Shown here: one piece after another, positions 56,101 to 64,000 of the stretch
Position numbering within the stretch: position 1 is the first letter of the stretch
Layout: every line of letters starts with the position of its first letter
From: Hamadaea sp.
Lineage (GTDB): Bacteria > Actinomycetota > Actinomycetes > Mycobacteriales > Micromonosporaceae
Length of the DNA: 64,000 bases
Assembly (NCBI RefSeq): GCF_013362815.1
Contig: NZ_JABFVK010000049.1
Coordinates: forward strand, 62,001-126,000
Direction: 5' to 3'
Made by a program: the position numbers and the translations under genes
The notes under the pieces: model-generated
Seen by the model: the letters and a program-made list of their open reading frames with translations, nothing else
Database searches by the model: none
What the model was told of the DNA's origin: nothing

Positions 56101-57395
56101 CCGAACGATGACACCGCCGCCCGACGGGGTCGGCCGGTCTCCGGCCAATCCCGGTTCTCCCGAAGCAATTCCACCGCGCCGGACGACCAGTCCACTCGGG
56201 AGGACGGCTCGTCCACGTGCAGAGTCTTGGGCAACACCCCACGGCGTATCGCCATGACCATCTTGATGACGCCACCGACGCCCGCAGCTGCCTGCGTATG
56301 CCCGATGTTCGACTTGAGTGAGCCGAGCCACAGTGGGCGGTCGCGGTTCTGACCGTAAGTGGCAAGCAGAGCCTGCGCCTCGATCGGATCGCCCAGGGTC
56401 GTGCCGGTGCCGTGCGCCTCGACGGCGTCCACGTCGGACGGCTGGAGGCCGGAGGCCGACAAGGCGGCCCGGATGACCCGCTGTTGTGCGGGACCGTTCG
56501 GGACGGTCAAACCGCTGGACGCGCCGTCTTGGTTGATCGCGCTGCCCCGCAGAACCGCGAGCACCGGGTGACCCAGCCGCTGTGCGTCGGAGAGCCGCTC
56601 CAGCAGCAGTACGCCGACACCCTCGGAACAGCCGATGCCGTCGGCGGCGGAGGAGAACGCCTTGCACCGGCCGTCCCGGGCGAGGCCGCGCTGCTCGCTG
56701 AAGTAGCAGAACATGTCGGGGGTGGTCATGATGGTGACCCCGCCGGCCAACGCCATCGAGCATTCGCCCCGGCGGAGAGCCTGAGCCGCGAGGTGCAGCG
56801 CGACCAGCGAGGAGGAGCACGCGGTGTCGACGGTGACCGCAGGCCCCTCCAAACCGAGCGTGTACGCGATCCGCCCGGTGACGAGGCTGCCGTCGCTGGT
56901 CCCGGTGCCGTAGTCGTGATACATCACGCCACCGAATACGCCGGTCTGGCTGCCGCGCAACGAAGTGGGGTCGATGCCCGCGCTCTCGATGGCCGACCAG
57001 CTCGCCTCCAGGAGACGTCGCTGCTGCGGGTCCATGATGAGCGCCTCGCGAGGCGAGATCGCGAAGAAGTCGGCGTCGAACTCGGCCGCGTCGTAGAGGA
57101 AGCCGCCCTTGCGCGACACCGTCCGACCAGGCTTGCCCGGCTCCGGGTCATGGATGCGCTCAACGTCCCAGCCCCGGTCGTCGGGGAAGTCGCCCACCGC
57201 GTCCCGGCCCGAGGAGACGAGCCGCCAGAGCTCCTCGGGCGAGTCGACGCCACCGGGATACTCGCAGGCCATGCCCACGATGGCGAGGGGCTCGGCCTGG
57301 GCGGCGGTGAGCCGGCCGTTCTGCTGGCGCAGCCGGTCGTTGTCCAGCATGGAGGCTCGCAGCGCCTCGACGATCTGCTCGACAGAGGTATCCAC
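47193..57395 (-). CDS. Type I modular PKS, two modules (KS-AT-DH-KR-ACP)x2
   Basis: 3400-aa polyketide synthase. N-terminal docking helix MDTSVEQIVEALRASMLDNDRLRQQ. Module A: KS (33-455; [20 protein letters not shown]), AT (about 550-850; GHSIGE, HAFH: malonyl-CoA), DH (about 903-1110; HRVLGQTVFP, LLDAALH), KR (about 1335-1500; GLLDDG, GQGNYGAAN: B-type), ACP (about 1635; FGFDSLTAVEL). Module B: KS (about 1695-2120), AT (about 2210-2500; GHSQGE, YASH: methylmalonyl-CoA), DH (about 2573-2790; HVVLGRVMFP, LLDGALH), KR (about 3015-3190; VLADG: B-type), ACP (about 3325; LGFDSLTAIEL). No ER. The C-terminus TAAELFDILDQELEQLH is a docking tail; no thioesterase, so chain extension continues elsewhere. 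Starts at GTG 57395, 6 bp after the preceding PKS stop. Confidence 0.95.
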   Translation of the reverse strand: MDTSVEQIVEALRASMLDNDRLRQQNGRLTAAQAEPLAIVGMACEYPGGVDSPEELWRLVSSGRDAVGDFPDDRGWDVERIHDPEPGKPGRTVSRKGGFLYDAAEFDADFFAISPREALIMDPQQRRLLEASWSAIESAGIDPTSLRGSQTGVFGGVMYHDYGTGTSDGSLVTGRIAYTLGLEGPAVTVDTACSSSLVALHLAAQALRRGECSMALAGGVTIMTTPDMFCYFSEQRGLARDGRCKAFSSAADGIGCSEGVGVLLLERLSDAQRLGHPVLAVLRGSAINQDGASSGLTVPNGPAQQRVIRAALSASGLQPSDVDAVEAHGTGTTLGDPIEAQALLATYGQNRDRPLWLGSLKSNIGHTQAAAGVGGVIKMVMAIRRGVLPKTLHVDEPSSRVDWSSGAVELLRENRDWPETGRPRRAAVSSFGISGTNAHVIVEQAPADESARDERTGDAPVVPWVLSAKSATGLRAQAANLVSLVESKPDVEPRDVGFSLATGRARLTHRAAVLGTSREELTARLRLLADDGADSGIVTGIARTEDAFAVLFSGQGSQRLGMGRELYEAYPVFAKALDAVAAEIDPLLDQPLLGVMWGTDADLLNQTAYAQPALLALETALFRLTESWGVRPDFVGGHSIGEIAAAHAAGVLSLPDAARLVAARGRLMQALPPGGVMVSVAAAEDDVRPLLTNGVDIAAVNGPAAVVLSGADQAVELVVAALEKQGVKTKRLRVSHAFHSQLMDPMLAEFRAVVSGLTFGEATIPVVSNVTGDLAPVGDPEYWVNHVRSAVRFADGVRTLEAAGVGTYLELGPDAVLSAMGQLCLTGKAKFVSAMRKDHGECESLMAAVAACHVRGVPVAWAVCLDGGRRVDLPTYAFQRERYWVDALSGQGSLVAAGLRAADHPLLGAIVSAPDSGGVVLTGRLSLDALPWLAAHRVLGQTVFPGTGFVELALHAAEQVGAQAIEELLLRAPLVLPDRGGVNLQVVVDGAVDGRWRITVHSRPDRSDASWVLHAEGVLGTAASRPSTDFTIWPPAEATELDVTDLYERLADSGFEYGPAFAGLRAAWSSGRDIYAEVALPESARSDAGSYTLHPALLDAALHDPRTTAGPARVPYSWAGISLVAGGATELRVRMREVDESSASIDLGDSSGRAVASIGSLRTREVTGEQLRTAAGTHDSMFGVSWVQTSSPVAADTSHDVLVVPSGEGEIPARVAEVTKAVLLRLQQWLAEDRAAERLVVVTRQAVSISGEPVDLVQSSVWGLVRAAQAENPGRIVLVDTIGELTPDSVGGLLGLDEPELAVREDRIFVPRLVKAPAPASTPPWSTANRVLITGGTGGLGALVARHLVVSHGIRDLVLVSRRGGDAPGAAELVASLRESGASVSLVACDVADRAAVAALLSDFAVDGVVHTAGLLDDGVIESLTPQRLDTVLRPKVDAAWHLHELTVDLKFFVLFSSAAGALGAAGQGNYGAANVFLDALATHRRSAGLAAQSLAWGPWVPVSGMTETLAETDRSRMARGGVLPLTEQDGLALFDAAGGSAEAVLVPISVDRRALAAAGDVPAIFRGLLGGRARRSSGTRAGTLTRRLANHPPEARAGLVLDVVLQHVAAVLGRADATGLVPDRAFTEFGFDSLTAVELRNSLGEATGLRLPATLVFDYPSPVKLAEFVTAELSGVDSSRSVVAGVRQTSDEPIAIVGMSCRYPGGVSSPEDLWRMVLDGREGTGSFPDDRGWDLDTLIDPDRSRPATSYVDRGGFLTGAGEFDAAFFGIGPHEALTMDPQQRLLLEATWEAVERAGVDPNSLKGSSTGVFVGMMYHDYGKTGASGAIASGRVSYFFGLEGPAVTIDTACSSSLVALHLAGQALRAGECTLALAGGVTVMATPESFVEFSTQGALSPDGRCRSFADSADGTSWSEGVGMVLLERLSDARRNGHRILAVVRGSAVNQDGASNGLTAPSGPSQQRVIRQALSVAGLTPSDVDAVEAHGTGTTLGDPIEAQALLATYGQDRVSPLWLGSLKSNIGHAQAASGVGGVIKMVMAMRHGVLPKTLHVDKPSTHVDWSSGSVELLTEARDWPSSGRPRRAGVSSFGVSGTNAHLIIEEAPAVESPASAPPLAAVPFLLSAKSADALRAYADRFAAFVDDHPDLSLAEVGSSLATGRSTQEHRLVVVGEDRESMLTALRAAASGDPSPRLARSRATRGGGLVWVFPGQGSQWLGMGAELLDHSPVFRQVVADCDEVLADLAGWSAADVLRDVPGAPSLERVDVVQPVLFVMMAGLAAVWRSLGVTPDVVVGHSQGEVAAAYVAGGLSLADALRVVVLRSRAVLTIAGTGGMVSVAESAERVGQRLRRWDGRLGIAAVNGPATTVVSGDADALAELLAECESQTVRARRIPVDYASHSPAVEALRPTILADLAGVAPRTSEIAFYSTVEGRRVDTAGLDAEYWFRNLREPVRFEQAVRDLYADGHRAFVECSPHPVLVPGIEQILDEHADEVAVTGSLRRDDGGPARLLVSAGELHTRGFRVDWATMFAGHEHSDLPLPTYAFEHRRYWAADDRATGDPSALGQAAVGHPFLGAAVPMADTGSVVFTGRVSLATHSWLAGHVVLGRVMFPGTGFVELALAAAEQAGCQLVEELTVHAPLVLPEREALVLQLVLAAPDERGRRALTIYSRATDLEAPWIQHASGVVAESAPGTAADAVSWPPPGASAIDLSDFYERLADAGLPYGTLFRGLTAAWRHGDDVYAEIALPEGTDVTRFGLHPALLDGALHAIACNEELGDKVRLPFSWTDVSLSAIGASAVRVRVRPLGEGLVSLDATDTTGLPVLSVGSLLLREPDSNLSASSGGTELLFRTAWTEAAATGRPLGWADWEALTDEGPVPESVVIEVTSGQDPSAVRTAIQQLLPVVQAWIADERFADAILVVRTNGAVSVAGEPVSDLVGAAAWGLMRSAQSENPGRFVLVDGTADDLAVALATGEPQVAVRGGTAYAARLERAGSVDGAAASVEGASVFDSDATVLVTGGTGMLGRLFARHLITEHGVRHVLLTSRSGLDAPGAVELRDELAELGAEVTIAAVDVADHEAVAALIAAIPADRPLRGIVHAAGVLADGVLSSLTPEAFDKVLRPKVDAAWYLHELTRDHDLTAFVLFSSASGVLGGPGQANYAAANSYLDALAAHRRSQGLVGQSLGWGLWDSDEGLAGGLTSTNRSRLGRDGMRALPASAGLAAFTVAGARPEAALAVMKLDLTVLRAAATVAPMLRGLARTSSKRRAGSGTGAPSVLLDNLGRMSVQERRAALFDLVRGRAAAILGYDHPSGIDVSRGFLELGFDSLTAIELRTALSEAVGTRLPATLIFDHPSVAAVAEYLDVRLFGVEAPAVPDDLSRATAAELFDILDQELEQLH

Positions 57396-57401
57396 AGTGG
57401 A

Positions 57402-60400
57402 TCAGTCCTTCGCTGTGCTGTCGTTGGCCGCGAGCGCCGCGCGGACCAGATCGGCGACGTCCATGCTCTTGATCGCTTCCTGCCGCCCGTCCTCCAGCGG
57501 CGCATCGGCAGCGGCATCGGCGGGCTCGGGCTGCGCATCCGGGAACAGCTCGGCATCGAGGAGTTCGGCGACGGCCCGGGCGTTCGGGTGGTCGAACATC
57601 AAGGTCGCGGGCAGCCGGAGCCCGGTCGCCTTCTGCAGCCGGTTGCGGAGCTCGACGCCTGCCAGCGAGTCCAGGCCGAGATCGGTGAAGCCCTTCGTCG
57701 GTTCGATGGCCGACGCCTCGTTCCGCGAGACGGCGGCGACCTGGGTCCGTACGAAGGTGACCAACGCGTCGTGCCGGCGGCCGGTGGGCATACCTTCGAG
57801 TCCACGGAGGAAGGCCTCGTCGTCGTCCTCGGTGGGCTGGGTGACGGTTCGGCGTACGGCCGCGGTTGTGGTGACGGCGAAGTCCCGCAGCGCTGCGGGC
57901 ACGTCCTGGGTGATCCCGGCCCGGGTGATCCGGACGGGCACCAGCATCGGCTCGGCCGATCCCAGCGCCAGGTCGAAGGCGGCAAGTCCCTGCTCGGCCG
58001 TCATCGCGGGCAACCCAAGGCGTTCCATGTGCTGCAGCTCGTCCGCTCCGACACCGCCGCCTAGCTCTGTGCGTACCGCCCACATGCCCCAGGCCAACGA
58101 GGTCGCGGTCAGCCCCGCCGCGGCCCGATGCTGGGCGAGCGCGTCGAGGAACGCGTTGGCCGCCGCGTAGTTGCCCTGACCGGCGGCCAGCACGGTGCTC
58201 GCCGCCGAGGAGAACAGCGCGAAGGCCTTCAACTCCCGGTCGCGGGTCAGCTCGTGGAGGTTCCAGGCCGCGTCGACCTTCGGCCGCAAAACGGCCGCCA
58301 GCTGCGCCGGGCTCAGGTTCGCGATCAGCGCGTTGTCCACGATTCCCGCGGCATGGACGATGCAATTCACCGGGTACGCCGAAAGCACGTCAGCGAGCGC
58401 ATCCCGATCGGCTGCGTCACCGGCGACCACGACGACATCAGCGCCCTGTGCCTGCAACTCCGCCGTCAGCTCCGTCGCGCCGGGGGTCGCCATTCCGCGT
58501 CGGCTGAGCAGGACCAGCCCGCGTACGCCGCTGGCGACGAGGTGGCGGGCGACGACCGCACCCAACCCGCCGACACCACCGGTGATCAGTACGCAGTCGG
58601 TGCCCGACCACGCCACTCCGGGCTGGTTCACGGAGGCCCGGGCGAGCCGGGGGACGAACGCCGTCCCCGCACGGACCGCCAACTCCGGTTCGCCCGAGGA
58701 GACCGCCGCCAGCAGCATCTCGTCGGACGCGGTCGGGTCGGCGTCCATGAGGACGACCCGGCCCGGTTGCTCCGCCTGCGCCGCTCGCACCAAGCCCCAC
58801 ACTGCTGCGTGAGCGAGGTCCAGCTCCTCCCCCTCGCCGATGGCGACGCCGTGCGATGTCGCCATCACGAGTCGGGCCGAGCCGTGGTCCTCCGCCAGCC
58901 AAGACTGCACGTGACTCAGCACCTCGGCGGTCGCCGTACGCACCCGGTCCGGCACGCTGCCGCTGGTGAGCACCGGGCAGCGATACAGCTCGTCGCGCGG
59001 GTCTTTCTGCGTACCGAGGGACGTCGGCCGCCATCGGAGCACATGCAGAAGTCCGTCATCCGCCGCCGGCACCAACTGCTCACCCGAAGCCAGCCGGGAC
59101 GCCAGCCGCTCGACCGTCAGCACCGGCCGCCCGGAGTCGTCGGCGATCCGCATGCTCGACAGCTCTTCGCCGTTGATCCGGTGGGCATGTACGCGCAGCG
59201 CCCGAGCCCCGCTTGCATGCAACGCCACGCCGGACCAGGAGAACGGAAGCAGCGTCGGCTTCGGCTCCTCCAGCAGCCCCGCCAGCAGTTCGGCGTGCAT
59301 CGTGGCGTCCAGCAGCGCCGGGTGCAGCCCGTACCCCGCCGCCTCGGCGACCTCCGGCAGCACCACCTCGGCGTAGATGTCCTCGCCGTCGCGCCAGACC
59401 GCCCGCAATCCCTGGAACGCCGGGCCGTAGTGGTAGCCGCGCTCGGCGATCCGTGCGTACGCGGCCGCCGCCTCTCCGGTGTCCACGCGTTGGGCCGTTG
59501 CGGGCGGCCACTGCCAGAGATCCCATGTCGGCTCGGCGTCGGCCGGGGCGACGAAGCCTTCGGCGTGCAGCACCCAGTCGGCGGAACCGTCCACTCGGGA
59601 GAACACCTGCACCGTACGCCGACCGGCGACGTCGGCCGCCCCGACCGGGACCTGCACTTCGACCACTCCGGCGTCGGGGATGATCATCGGCGCTCGTAGG
59701 GTCAGCTCCTCCACTACGCCGCAGCCGACCTGATCGCCGGCGCGTACGGCCAACTCGACGAACCCGGTTCCGGGGAGCAGGACGGTGTCCAGCACCCGGT
59801 GATCGGCGAGCCACGGATGAGTCGCCACCGACATCCGGCCGCTCAGGACGACGCCCCCCGTCCCGGCCAGGCTCATCGAGGCGGTCAGCAAGGCGTGCCC
59901 CAGCTCGCTGGGACCGGCTGCCTTCCTCGGCGCGCTCAGCCAGTAGCGTTCGCGCTGGAAGGCGTACGTGGGCAGGTCCACCCAAGTCGCCCGATGCTCG
60001 GCGAAGAACTTCGCCCAGTCGACGGTTGCTCCGGCCGAGTGCAGGGCACCCAGTACGCTGACGATGGTGAGCGGTTCTTCGCGGTTTCGACGCTGAGCCG
60101 GGATGAACGTGCCCCGACCTTCTGCCATGCCGGAGAGCACGGCGTCGGGGCCGAGTTCGACGAAGACTCGTGCGCCCGCTGCTTCCAGCGTCGTGATCCC
60201 GTCGGCGAACCGGACGGCGTTACGGACGTGGGTGACCCAGTACTCCGGGTTGTTCACCGGGGTGAAGTCGCCAGTCACGTTCGACACGACTGGGATCGTG
60301 GCTTCGGTGAAGCTGAGTCCATTCAGGACTTGGCGGAACTCGTCCAGCATCGGGTCCATCAGCGATGAGTGGAACGCGTGGGATACCCGCAGTTGCTTGG

Positions 60401-63400
60401 TCTTCACGCCGCGTCGCTCCAGCTCTCCCACCACGCGCGCCACGGCCTGCTCAGCGCCGGAGAGGACCACGGCAGCGGAACCGTTGATCGCGGCGATGTC
60501 CACGCGCGCGCCATCCGCGAGCGTGTCCACCAGCGCGCCGTCTGCCAACGCGCCGTCTGCCAACGCGCCGTCCGCCAGCAGCGGGAGGACATCGGCTTCT
60601 GAGGCGGCGACCGACACCATCACCCCACCGGCCGGGAGCGCCTGCATCAGCCTGCCCCGGGCGGCCACCAGTTTCGCCGCATCCGCCAGGGACAGCACAC
60701 CGGCGACGTGCGCAGCGGTCACCTCACCGATCGAATGCCCGCCCACGAAATCCGGGCGTACGCCCCACGACTCGGCCAGCCGGAACAACGCCATCTCCAC
60801 CGCGAACAACGCCGGTTGCGCGTACCCGGTCTGGTTCAGCAACTCCTCGTCGGAACCCCACATCACGTCCAGCAGCGGACGATCAAGGTGCTGATCGAGT
60901 TCGGTAACGGCTTCGGACAACGCCGCAGCGAAGACCGGGAAAGCGGCATACAACTCCCGGCCCATCCCGAGCCGCTGCGAGCCCTGCCCGGAGAAGAGGA
61001 TCGACAGCTTAGCGTCGGAGTACGCCACCTGGGCATCGCCGGCCGTCAGCTCCGCCAGCCCGCGCAGCAGCTCCTCGCGGGTCGCGCCGGACACCGCCGC
61101 CCGGTACGCCATCGCCGAACGCCCGGTGGCCAGGGAGAACCCGACGTCCACCGGATCGAGACCGGGCTCCGACTCCACGAAGTCGGCGAGCTTGACCGCC
61201 TGCGAGCGGAGACCGGCAGGCGACTTCGCCGAGAGCACCCAGGGCACCACGGGAGTTGCAGCCGTCGGCCGCGCCGAAGACGCAAGCTCGGGCGCCTGTT
61301 CCAGGATGACGTGCGCGTTCGTGCCGCTGATGCCGAACGACGAGACTCCGGCCCGGCGCGGACGGCCGAGGTCGGGCCAGTCCCGGGCTTCGGTCAGCAG
61401 TTCGACCGAGCCGGCCGACCAGTCCACGTGCGGCGTCGGCTCGTCGACGTGCAACGTCTTCGGCAGCAGCCCCTGCTGCATCGCCATGACCATCTTGATG
61501 ATCCCGCCGACGCCCGCCGCTGCCTGCGTATGCCCGATGTTGGACTTCAGCGAGCCCAGCCACAGCGGCTCGGCCCGATCCTGCCCGTACGCCGCCAGCA
61601 GCGCCTGCGCCTCGATCGGATCACCGAGCGTCGTACCGGTTCCGTGCGCCTCGACGGCGTCCACATCGGACGCGCTCAGCCCGGAAGCGGCCAGCGCCTG
61701 ACGAATCACCCGCTGCTGGGAGGGCCCGTTCGGCGCCATCAATCCGTTCGACGCGCCGTCGGAATTCACCGCCGAACCGCGTACGACCGCGAGCACGCGA
61801 TGGCCGTTGCGCCGGGCATCCGACAGCCGCTCCAGCAACAGCATCCCCGCGCCTTCGGACCAGCTGGTGCCGTCGGCCGACGCGGCGAACGACTTGCACC
61901 GGCTGTCTCGCGCGAGCCCTTGCTGCCGGGAGAAGTCCACAAAGGCGTCCGGAGTCGCCATGACCGCGACACCGCCCGCGAGCGCCAGTCCACATTCGCC
62001 GGACCGGAGTGCTTGCGCCGCAAGGTGTAGGGCCACGAGTGATGAGGAGCAGGCGGTGTCGACCGTGACGGCCGGACCCTCCAGACCAAGCAGGTAAGAG
62101 ATCCGACCAGAGAACACACTGCCCGAGGTGCCGTTGCCGAGATAGGCGGCGAGATCGTCGTCGACGTCGGTCACGTTGCTCGCGTAGTCGTGATACATCA
62201 GGCCCGCGTACACCCCGGTCTGGCTGCCGCGCATCCCATTCGGGTCGATGCCCGCCCGCTCGAACACCTCCCACGCCAGCTCCAGCGCGAGCCGCTGCTG
62301 CGGGTCCATCGCGAGAGCCTCGCGCGGCATGATGCCGAAGAATCCGGCGTCGAAGTCCGCGGCGTCGTGCAGGAAGCCGCCTTCGCGCACATAGGACCGG
62401 CCGATCGCGCCGGGCGTCGGGTCGTAAATCCCGTCGATGTCCCAGCCCCGATCAACGGGGAATCCGGTGATCCCGTCGCGTCCCTCGGCGACCAGCCGCC
62501 ACAGCGCCTCGGGGGAGGTCACGCCGCCCGGGAACCGGCACGCCATGCCGACGATCGCGATCGGCTCGTCCGCGCTCACGGTCCGGACGGACAGCGCCGG
62601 CTCCGCGACCGTCACGCCGCTCAGTTCGGTGACGAGGTTGGCCGCCAGCACCCGCGCGCTGGGATGGTCGAACACCAGCGTCGAGGGCAACCGCAGGCCC
62701 GTGCGCTTGGCCAGCAGGTTGCGCAGCTCCACTGCGGCCAGCGAATCGAAGCCCAGATCGCGGAACGGCTTGTCCGGGTCCACCGCTTCCGGTCCGCGGT
62801 GTCCCATCAAGGCAGCTATTTCGGTACGCACAAAGCCGAGTACGAGTTCGGTTCGACCGGCCGGGGACAACTCGGCCAGCTGAGCCGCCAACGGCGTCTC
62901 CGTACGCCGTTTGCGCGGATGAGCCAGGTCCAGCCACACGGACGGGACACCCTCGTCCCGGTCCCGGAGGGCGGCGAGATCCACGCCTGCCGCCAGTACG
63001 CTCGCGGTAGGCGTACCCACCGCGCGGTCGAGCAGATTCAGCCCTTCGGCCGCCGAGAGCGCGGCGAACCCGGAACGCTTGGCCCGCGCGAGCGCGGCCT
63101 CGTCGAGGAGGTCGCCCATTCCGCCGTCGCCCGTCCAGAGCCCCCACGCGATCGACGTCACCGGCAGCCCCAACGCCGCCCGGTAGGCCGCCAACCCGTC
63201 GAGGAAGGCGTTCGCGGCCGCGTAGTTGCCCTGGCCGGCGCCGTCGAATATCGCAGTGGTCGAGGAGAAGAGCACGAAGAACTTCAGATCGCACGTCAGC
63301 TCGTGCAGATGCCACGCGGCATCCGCCTTCGGTCGCAACACCGCGTCGAGCCGCGCCGGCGACAGCGATCCGAGGACACCGTCGTCCACCACCCCGGCCG

Positions 63401-64000
63401 TATGCACGACCCCGTCGACCGGGAACTCGACGAGCAGCTGCTCGACTGCATCCCGATCGGCGACATCGCACGTCTTCACGACGACCTCGGCACCCGCCTG
63501 CCGAAGGCTCGCCGCGAGCTCTTGGGCACCCGGAGCATCCGGGCCCCGACGGCTGACCAGCACCAGATCGCGTACGCCATGGTCGGCCACCAGATGCCGG
63601 GCGACCAGCGCGCCCAGCCCACCGGTGCCGCCGGTGATCAGGACGCGGTCGGCCGCGGACCAGGCCGGGTTCGCAGCCGGCTCTGTTCTCACCAGGCGCG
63701 GCACGAACCTCTGGTCGCCGCGGACCGCCAGTTCGGGCTCGTCGCCGGACAGGCCCTCGATCGCGGCGCCCTCCATGGCGTCGACCAGCCGAATCCGGCC
63801 TGGATTCTCGGCCTGCGCCGCCCGCACGAGGCCCCACACCGCGGACTGCGCAACGTTCACCGGTTCGCCGTTCACCGACACCGCTTGACGCGTGACGATC
63901 GTCAGCCGAGTCGCAACGTGTTCCGTGGGCTCGGGGTCTTTAGCCAGCCAGGACTGCACCCGGGCGAGCACGTCGCCCAGAACCAGCCGGACGTCCGGCT
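57402..64000 (-). CDS. Type I modular PKS, partial: KR-ACP then KS-AT-DH-KR-ACP with docking domain
   Basis: Open at the right window edge; the track's start at 63971 is internal. Reading from the edge: the KR of an unseen module ([16 protein letters not shown]-type; around 63650-63190) and its ACP ([11 protein letters not shown], about 62740). Then a full module: KS (about 62575-61320, [14 protein letters not shown]), AT (about 60990-60100; GHSIGE and HAFH: malonyl-CoA) with a 15-bp tandem repeat insertion, DH (about 59920-59100; [17 protein letters not shown]), KR (about 58600-58110; [15 protein letters not shown]), ACP (about 57670; [11 protein letters not shown]). C-terminal docking helix [14 protein letters not shown] matches the N-terminal docking helix of the next gene. 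Confidence 0.95.
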   Translation of the reverse strand, partial: PDVRLVLGDVLARVQSWLAKDPEPTEHVATRLTIVTRQAVSVNGEPVNVAQSAVWGLVRAAQAENPGRIRLVDAMEGAAIEGLSGDEPELAVRGDQRFVPRLVRTEPAANPAWSAADRVLITGGTGGLGALVARHLVADHGVRDLVLVSRRGPDAPGAQELAASLRQAGAEVVVKTCDVADRDAVEQLLVEFPVDGVVHTAGVVDDGVLGSLSPARLDAVLRPKADAAWHLHELTCDLKFFVLFSSTTAIFDGAGQGNYAAANAFLDGLAAYRAALGLPVTSIAWGLWTGDGGMGDLLDEAALARAKRSGFAALSAAEGLNLLDRAVGTPTASVLAAGVDLAALRDRDEGVPSVWLDLAHPRKRRTETPLAAQLAELSPAGRTELVLGFVRTEIAALMGHRGPEAVDPDKPFRDLGFDSLAAVELRNLLAKRTGLRLPSTLVFDHPSARVLAANLVTELSGVTVAEPALSVRTVSADEPIAIVGMACRFPGGVTSPEALWRLVAEGRDGITGFPVDRGWDIDGIYDPTPGAIGRSYVREGGFLHDAADFDAGFFGIMPREALAMDPQQRLALELAWEVFERAGIDPNGMRGSQTGVYAGLMYHDYASNVTDVDDDLAAYLGNGTSGSVFSGRISYLLGLEGPAVTVDTACSSSLVALHLAAQALRSGECGLALAGGVAVMATPDAFVDFSRQQGLARDSRCKSFAASADGTSWSEGAGMLLLERLSDARRNGHRVLAVVRGSAVNSDGASNGLMAPNGPSQQRVIRQALAASGLSASDVDAVEAHGTGTTLGDPIEAQALLAAYGQDRAEPLWLGSLKSNIGHTQAAAGVGGIIKMVMAMQQGLLPKTLHVDEPTPHVDWSAGSVELLTEARDWPDLGRPRRAGVSSFGISGTNAHVILEQAPELASSARPTAATPVVPWVLSAKSPAGLRSQAVKLADFVESEPGLDPVDVGFSLATGRSAMAYRAAVSGATREELLRGLAELTAGDAQVAYSDAKLSILFSGQGSQRLGMGRELYAAFPVFAAALSEAVTELDQHLDRPLLDVMWGSDEELLNQTGYAQPALFAVEMALFRLAESWGVRPDFVGGHSIGEVTAAHVAGVLSLADAAKLVAARGRLMQALPAGGVMVSVAASEADVLPLLADGALADGALADGALVDTLADGARVDIAAINGSAAVVLSGAEQAVARVVGELERRGVKTKQLRVSHAFHSSLMDPMLDEFRQVLNGLSFTEATIPVVSNVTGDFTPVNNPEYWVTHVRNAVRFADGITTLEAAGARVFVELGPDAVLSGMAEGRGTFIPAQRRNREEPLTIVSVLGALHSAGATVDWAKFFAEHRATWVDLPTYAFQRERYWLSAPRKAAGPSELGHALLTASMSLAGTGGVVLSGRMSVATHPWLADHRVLDTVLLPGTGFVELAVRAGDQVGCGVVEELTLRAPMIIPDAGVVEVQVPVGAADVAGRRTVQVFSRVDGSADWVLHAEGFVAPADAEPTWDLWQWPPATAQRVDTGEAAAAYARIAERGYHYGPAFQGLRAVWRDGEDIYAEVVLPEVAEAAGYGLHPALLDATMHAELLAGLLEEPKPTLLPFSWSGVALHASGARALRVHAHRINGEELSSMRIADDSGRPVLTVERLASRLASGEQLVPAADDGLLHVLRWRPTSLGTQKDPRDELYRCPVLTSGSVPDRVRTATAEVLSHVQSWLAEDHGSARLVMATSHGVAIGEGEELDLAHAAVWGLVRAAQAEQPGRVVLMDADPTASDEMLLAAVSSGEPELAVRAGTAFVPRLARASVNQPGVAWSGTDCVLITGGVGGLGAVVARHLVASGVRGLVLLSRRGMATPGATELTAELQAQGADVVVVAGDAADRDALADVLSAYPVNCIVHAAGIVDNALIANLSPAQLAAVLRPKVDAAWNLHELTRDRELKAFALFSSAASTVLAAGQGNYAAANAFLDALAQHRAAAGLTATSLAWGMWAVRTELGGGVGADELQHMERLGLPAMTAEQGLAAFDLALGSAEPMLVPVRITRAGITQDVPAALRDFAVTTTAAVRRTVTQPTEDDDEAFLRGLEGMPTGRRHDALVTFVRTQVAAVSRNEASAIEPTKGFTDLGLDSLAGVELRNRLQKATGLRLPATLMFDHPNARAVAELLDAELFPDAQPEPADAAADAPLEDGRQEAIKSMDVADLVRAALAANDSTAKD
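60526..60585 (-). repeat. In-frame 15-bp tandem repeat inside the AT domain
   Basis: TCTGCCAACGCGCCG is repeated exactly at 60541-60555 and 60556-60570, flanked by degenerate copies (60526-60540 TCCACCAGCGCGCCG; 60571-60585 TCCGCCAGCAGCGGG). The protein reads [19 protein letters not shown], a five-residue repeat (ADGAL) inserting about 20 residues before VDIAAINGS, where the sister AT in the next gene has only LLTNGVDIAAVNG. Confidence 0.85.

Noticed and set aside
47193-64000. Long direct repeats among KS, AT, KR and ACP regions
   Set aside because: They reflect homologous PKS domains, not mobile elements or recombination hot spots; only the 15-bp AT repeat is unusual.

Overview
The window is very GC-rich bacterial DNA. 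Its GTG starts, 4-bp start/stop overlaps, XRE-DUF5753/DUF397 pair, STAS/anti-sigma proteins and huge modular type I PKS genes point to an actinomycete. Heavy use of CGTAC-containing codons and a CCATGATCA-type intergenic repeat make the Micromonosporaceae my best guess; that is inference, since there is no rRNA or other taxonomic marker here.

Bases 1 to about 26,000 look like ordinary chromosome. In order: an SsuABC/TauABC-like ABC importer; a KimA-type potassium transporter with a short KdpD-like kinase and a KdpE-like regulator; an MFS exporter divergent from a TetR repressor over three evenly spaced operators; topoisomerase IB; an SDR oxidoreductase; a GT4 glycosyltransferase; an anti-sigma/anti-anti-sigma pair; a tandem GNAT protein; a LysR regulator divergent from a small beta-rich protein; CorA; a methyltransferase; a cold-shock protein; a stand-alone MraY; a YeiH transporter with its LysR regulator; a cytosine-deaminase-like amidohydrolase; a secreted GH27 alpha-galactosidase with a CBM13 lectin domain; and an XRE-DUF5753/DUF397 pair. 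Small genes (hypothetical, DUF5988-like, VOC) at 26.6-27.6 kb form a transition.

From 27.6 kb to the right edge lies part of a biosynthetic gene cluster for a polyene-type macrolactam, and it continues past base 64,000. FkbG-H-I-J-K homologues (27,668-31,699) would supply methoxymalonyl-ACP. A glutamate mutase (two subunits), a PLP decarboxylase, two adenylating enzymes, a dedicated ACP and a transacylase (31,773-39,518) match the vicenistatin-type route (VinI/H/O/N/M/L/K): glutamate to 3-methylaspartate to ACP-bound 3-aminoisobutyrate, protection with an extra amino acid, then loading onto the PKS. A small ferredoxin is embedded in that operon. A LAL-type LuxR activator, a small beta-rich protein, a metallophosphoesterase, a type II thioesterase and a DHA2 exporter follow. 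Two PKS genes read right to left. The first, cut by the window edge, shows KR-ACP then KS-AT(malonyl)-DH-KR-ACP. The second shows KS-AT(malonyl)-DH-KR-ACP-KS-AT(methylmalonyl)-DH-KR-ACP. Reductive domains predict consecutive double bonds, i.e. a conjugated polyene stretch with one methyl branch.

A macrolactam cluster with the glutamate-mutase starter route is a known type. The combination with methoxymalonyl supply, the embedded ferredoxin, and a repeated promoter element (ACCCCTA-N3/4-GCCCCTA) in front of several cluster transcription units are what I find most worth following up. Not seen in this window: the loading module, a methoxymalonyl-selecting AT, the terminal thioesterase, a VinJ-type amidase, a P450 for the ferredoxin, and sugar genes. 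Presumably some lie to the right. I found no tRNA, rRNA, CRISPR array, insertion sequence or prophage genes.
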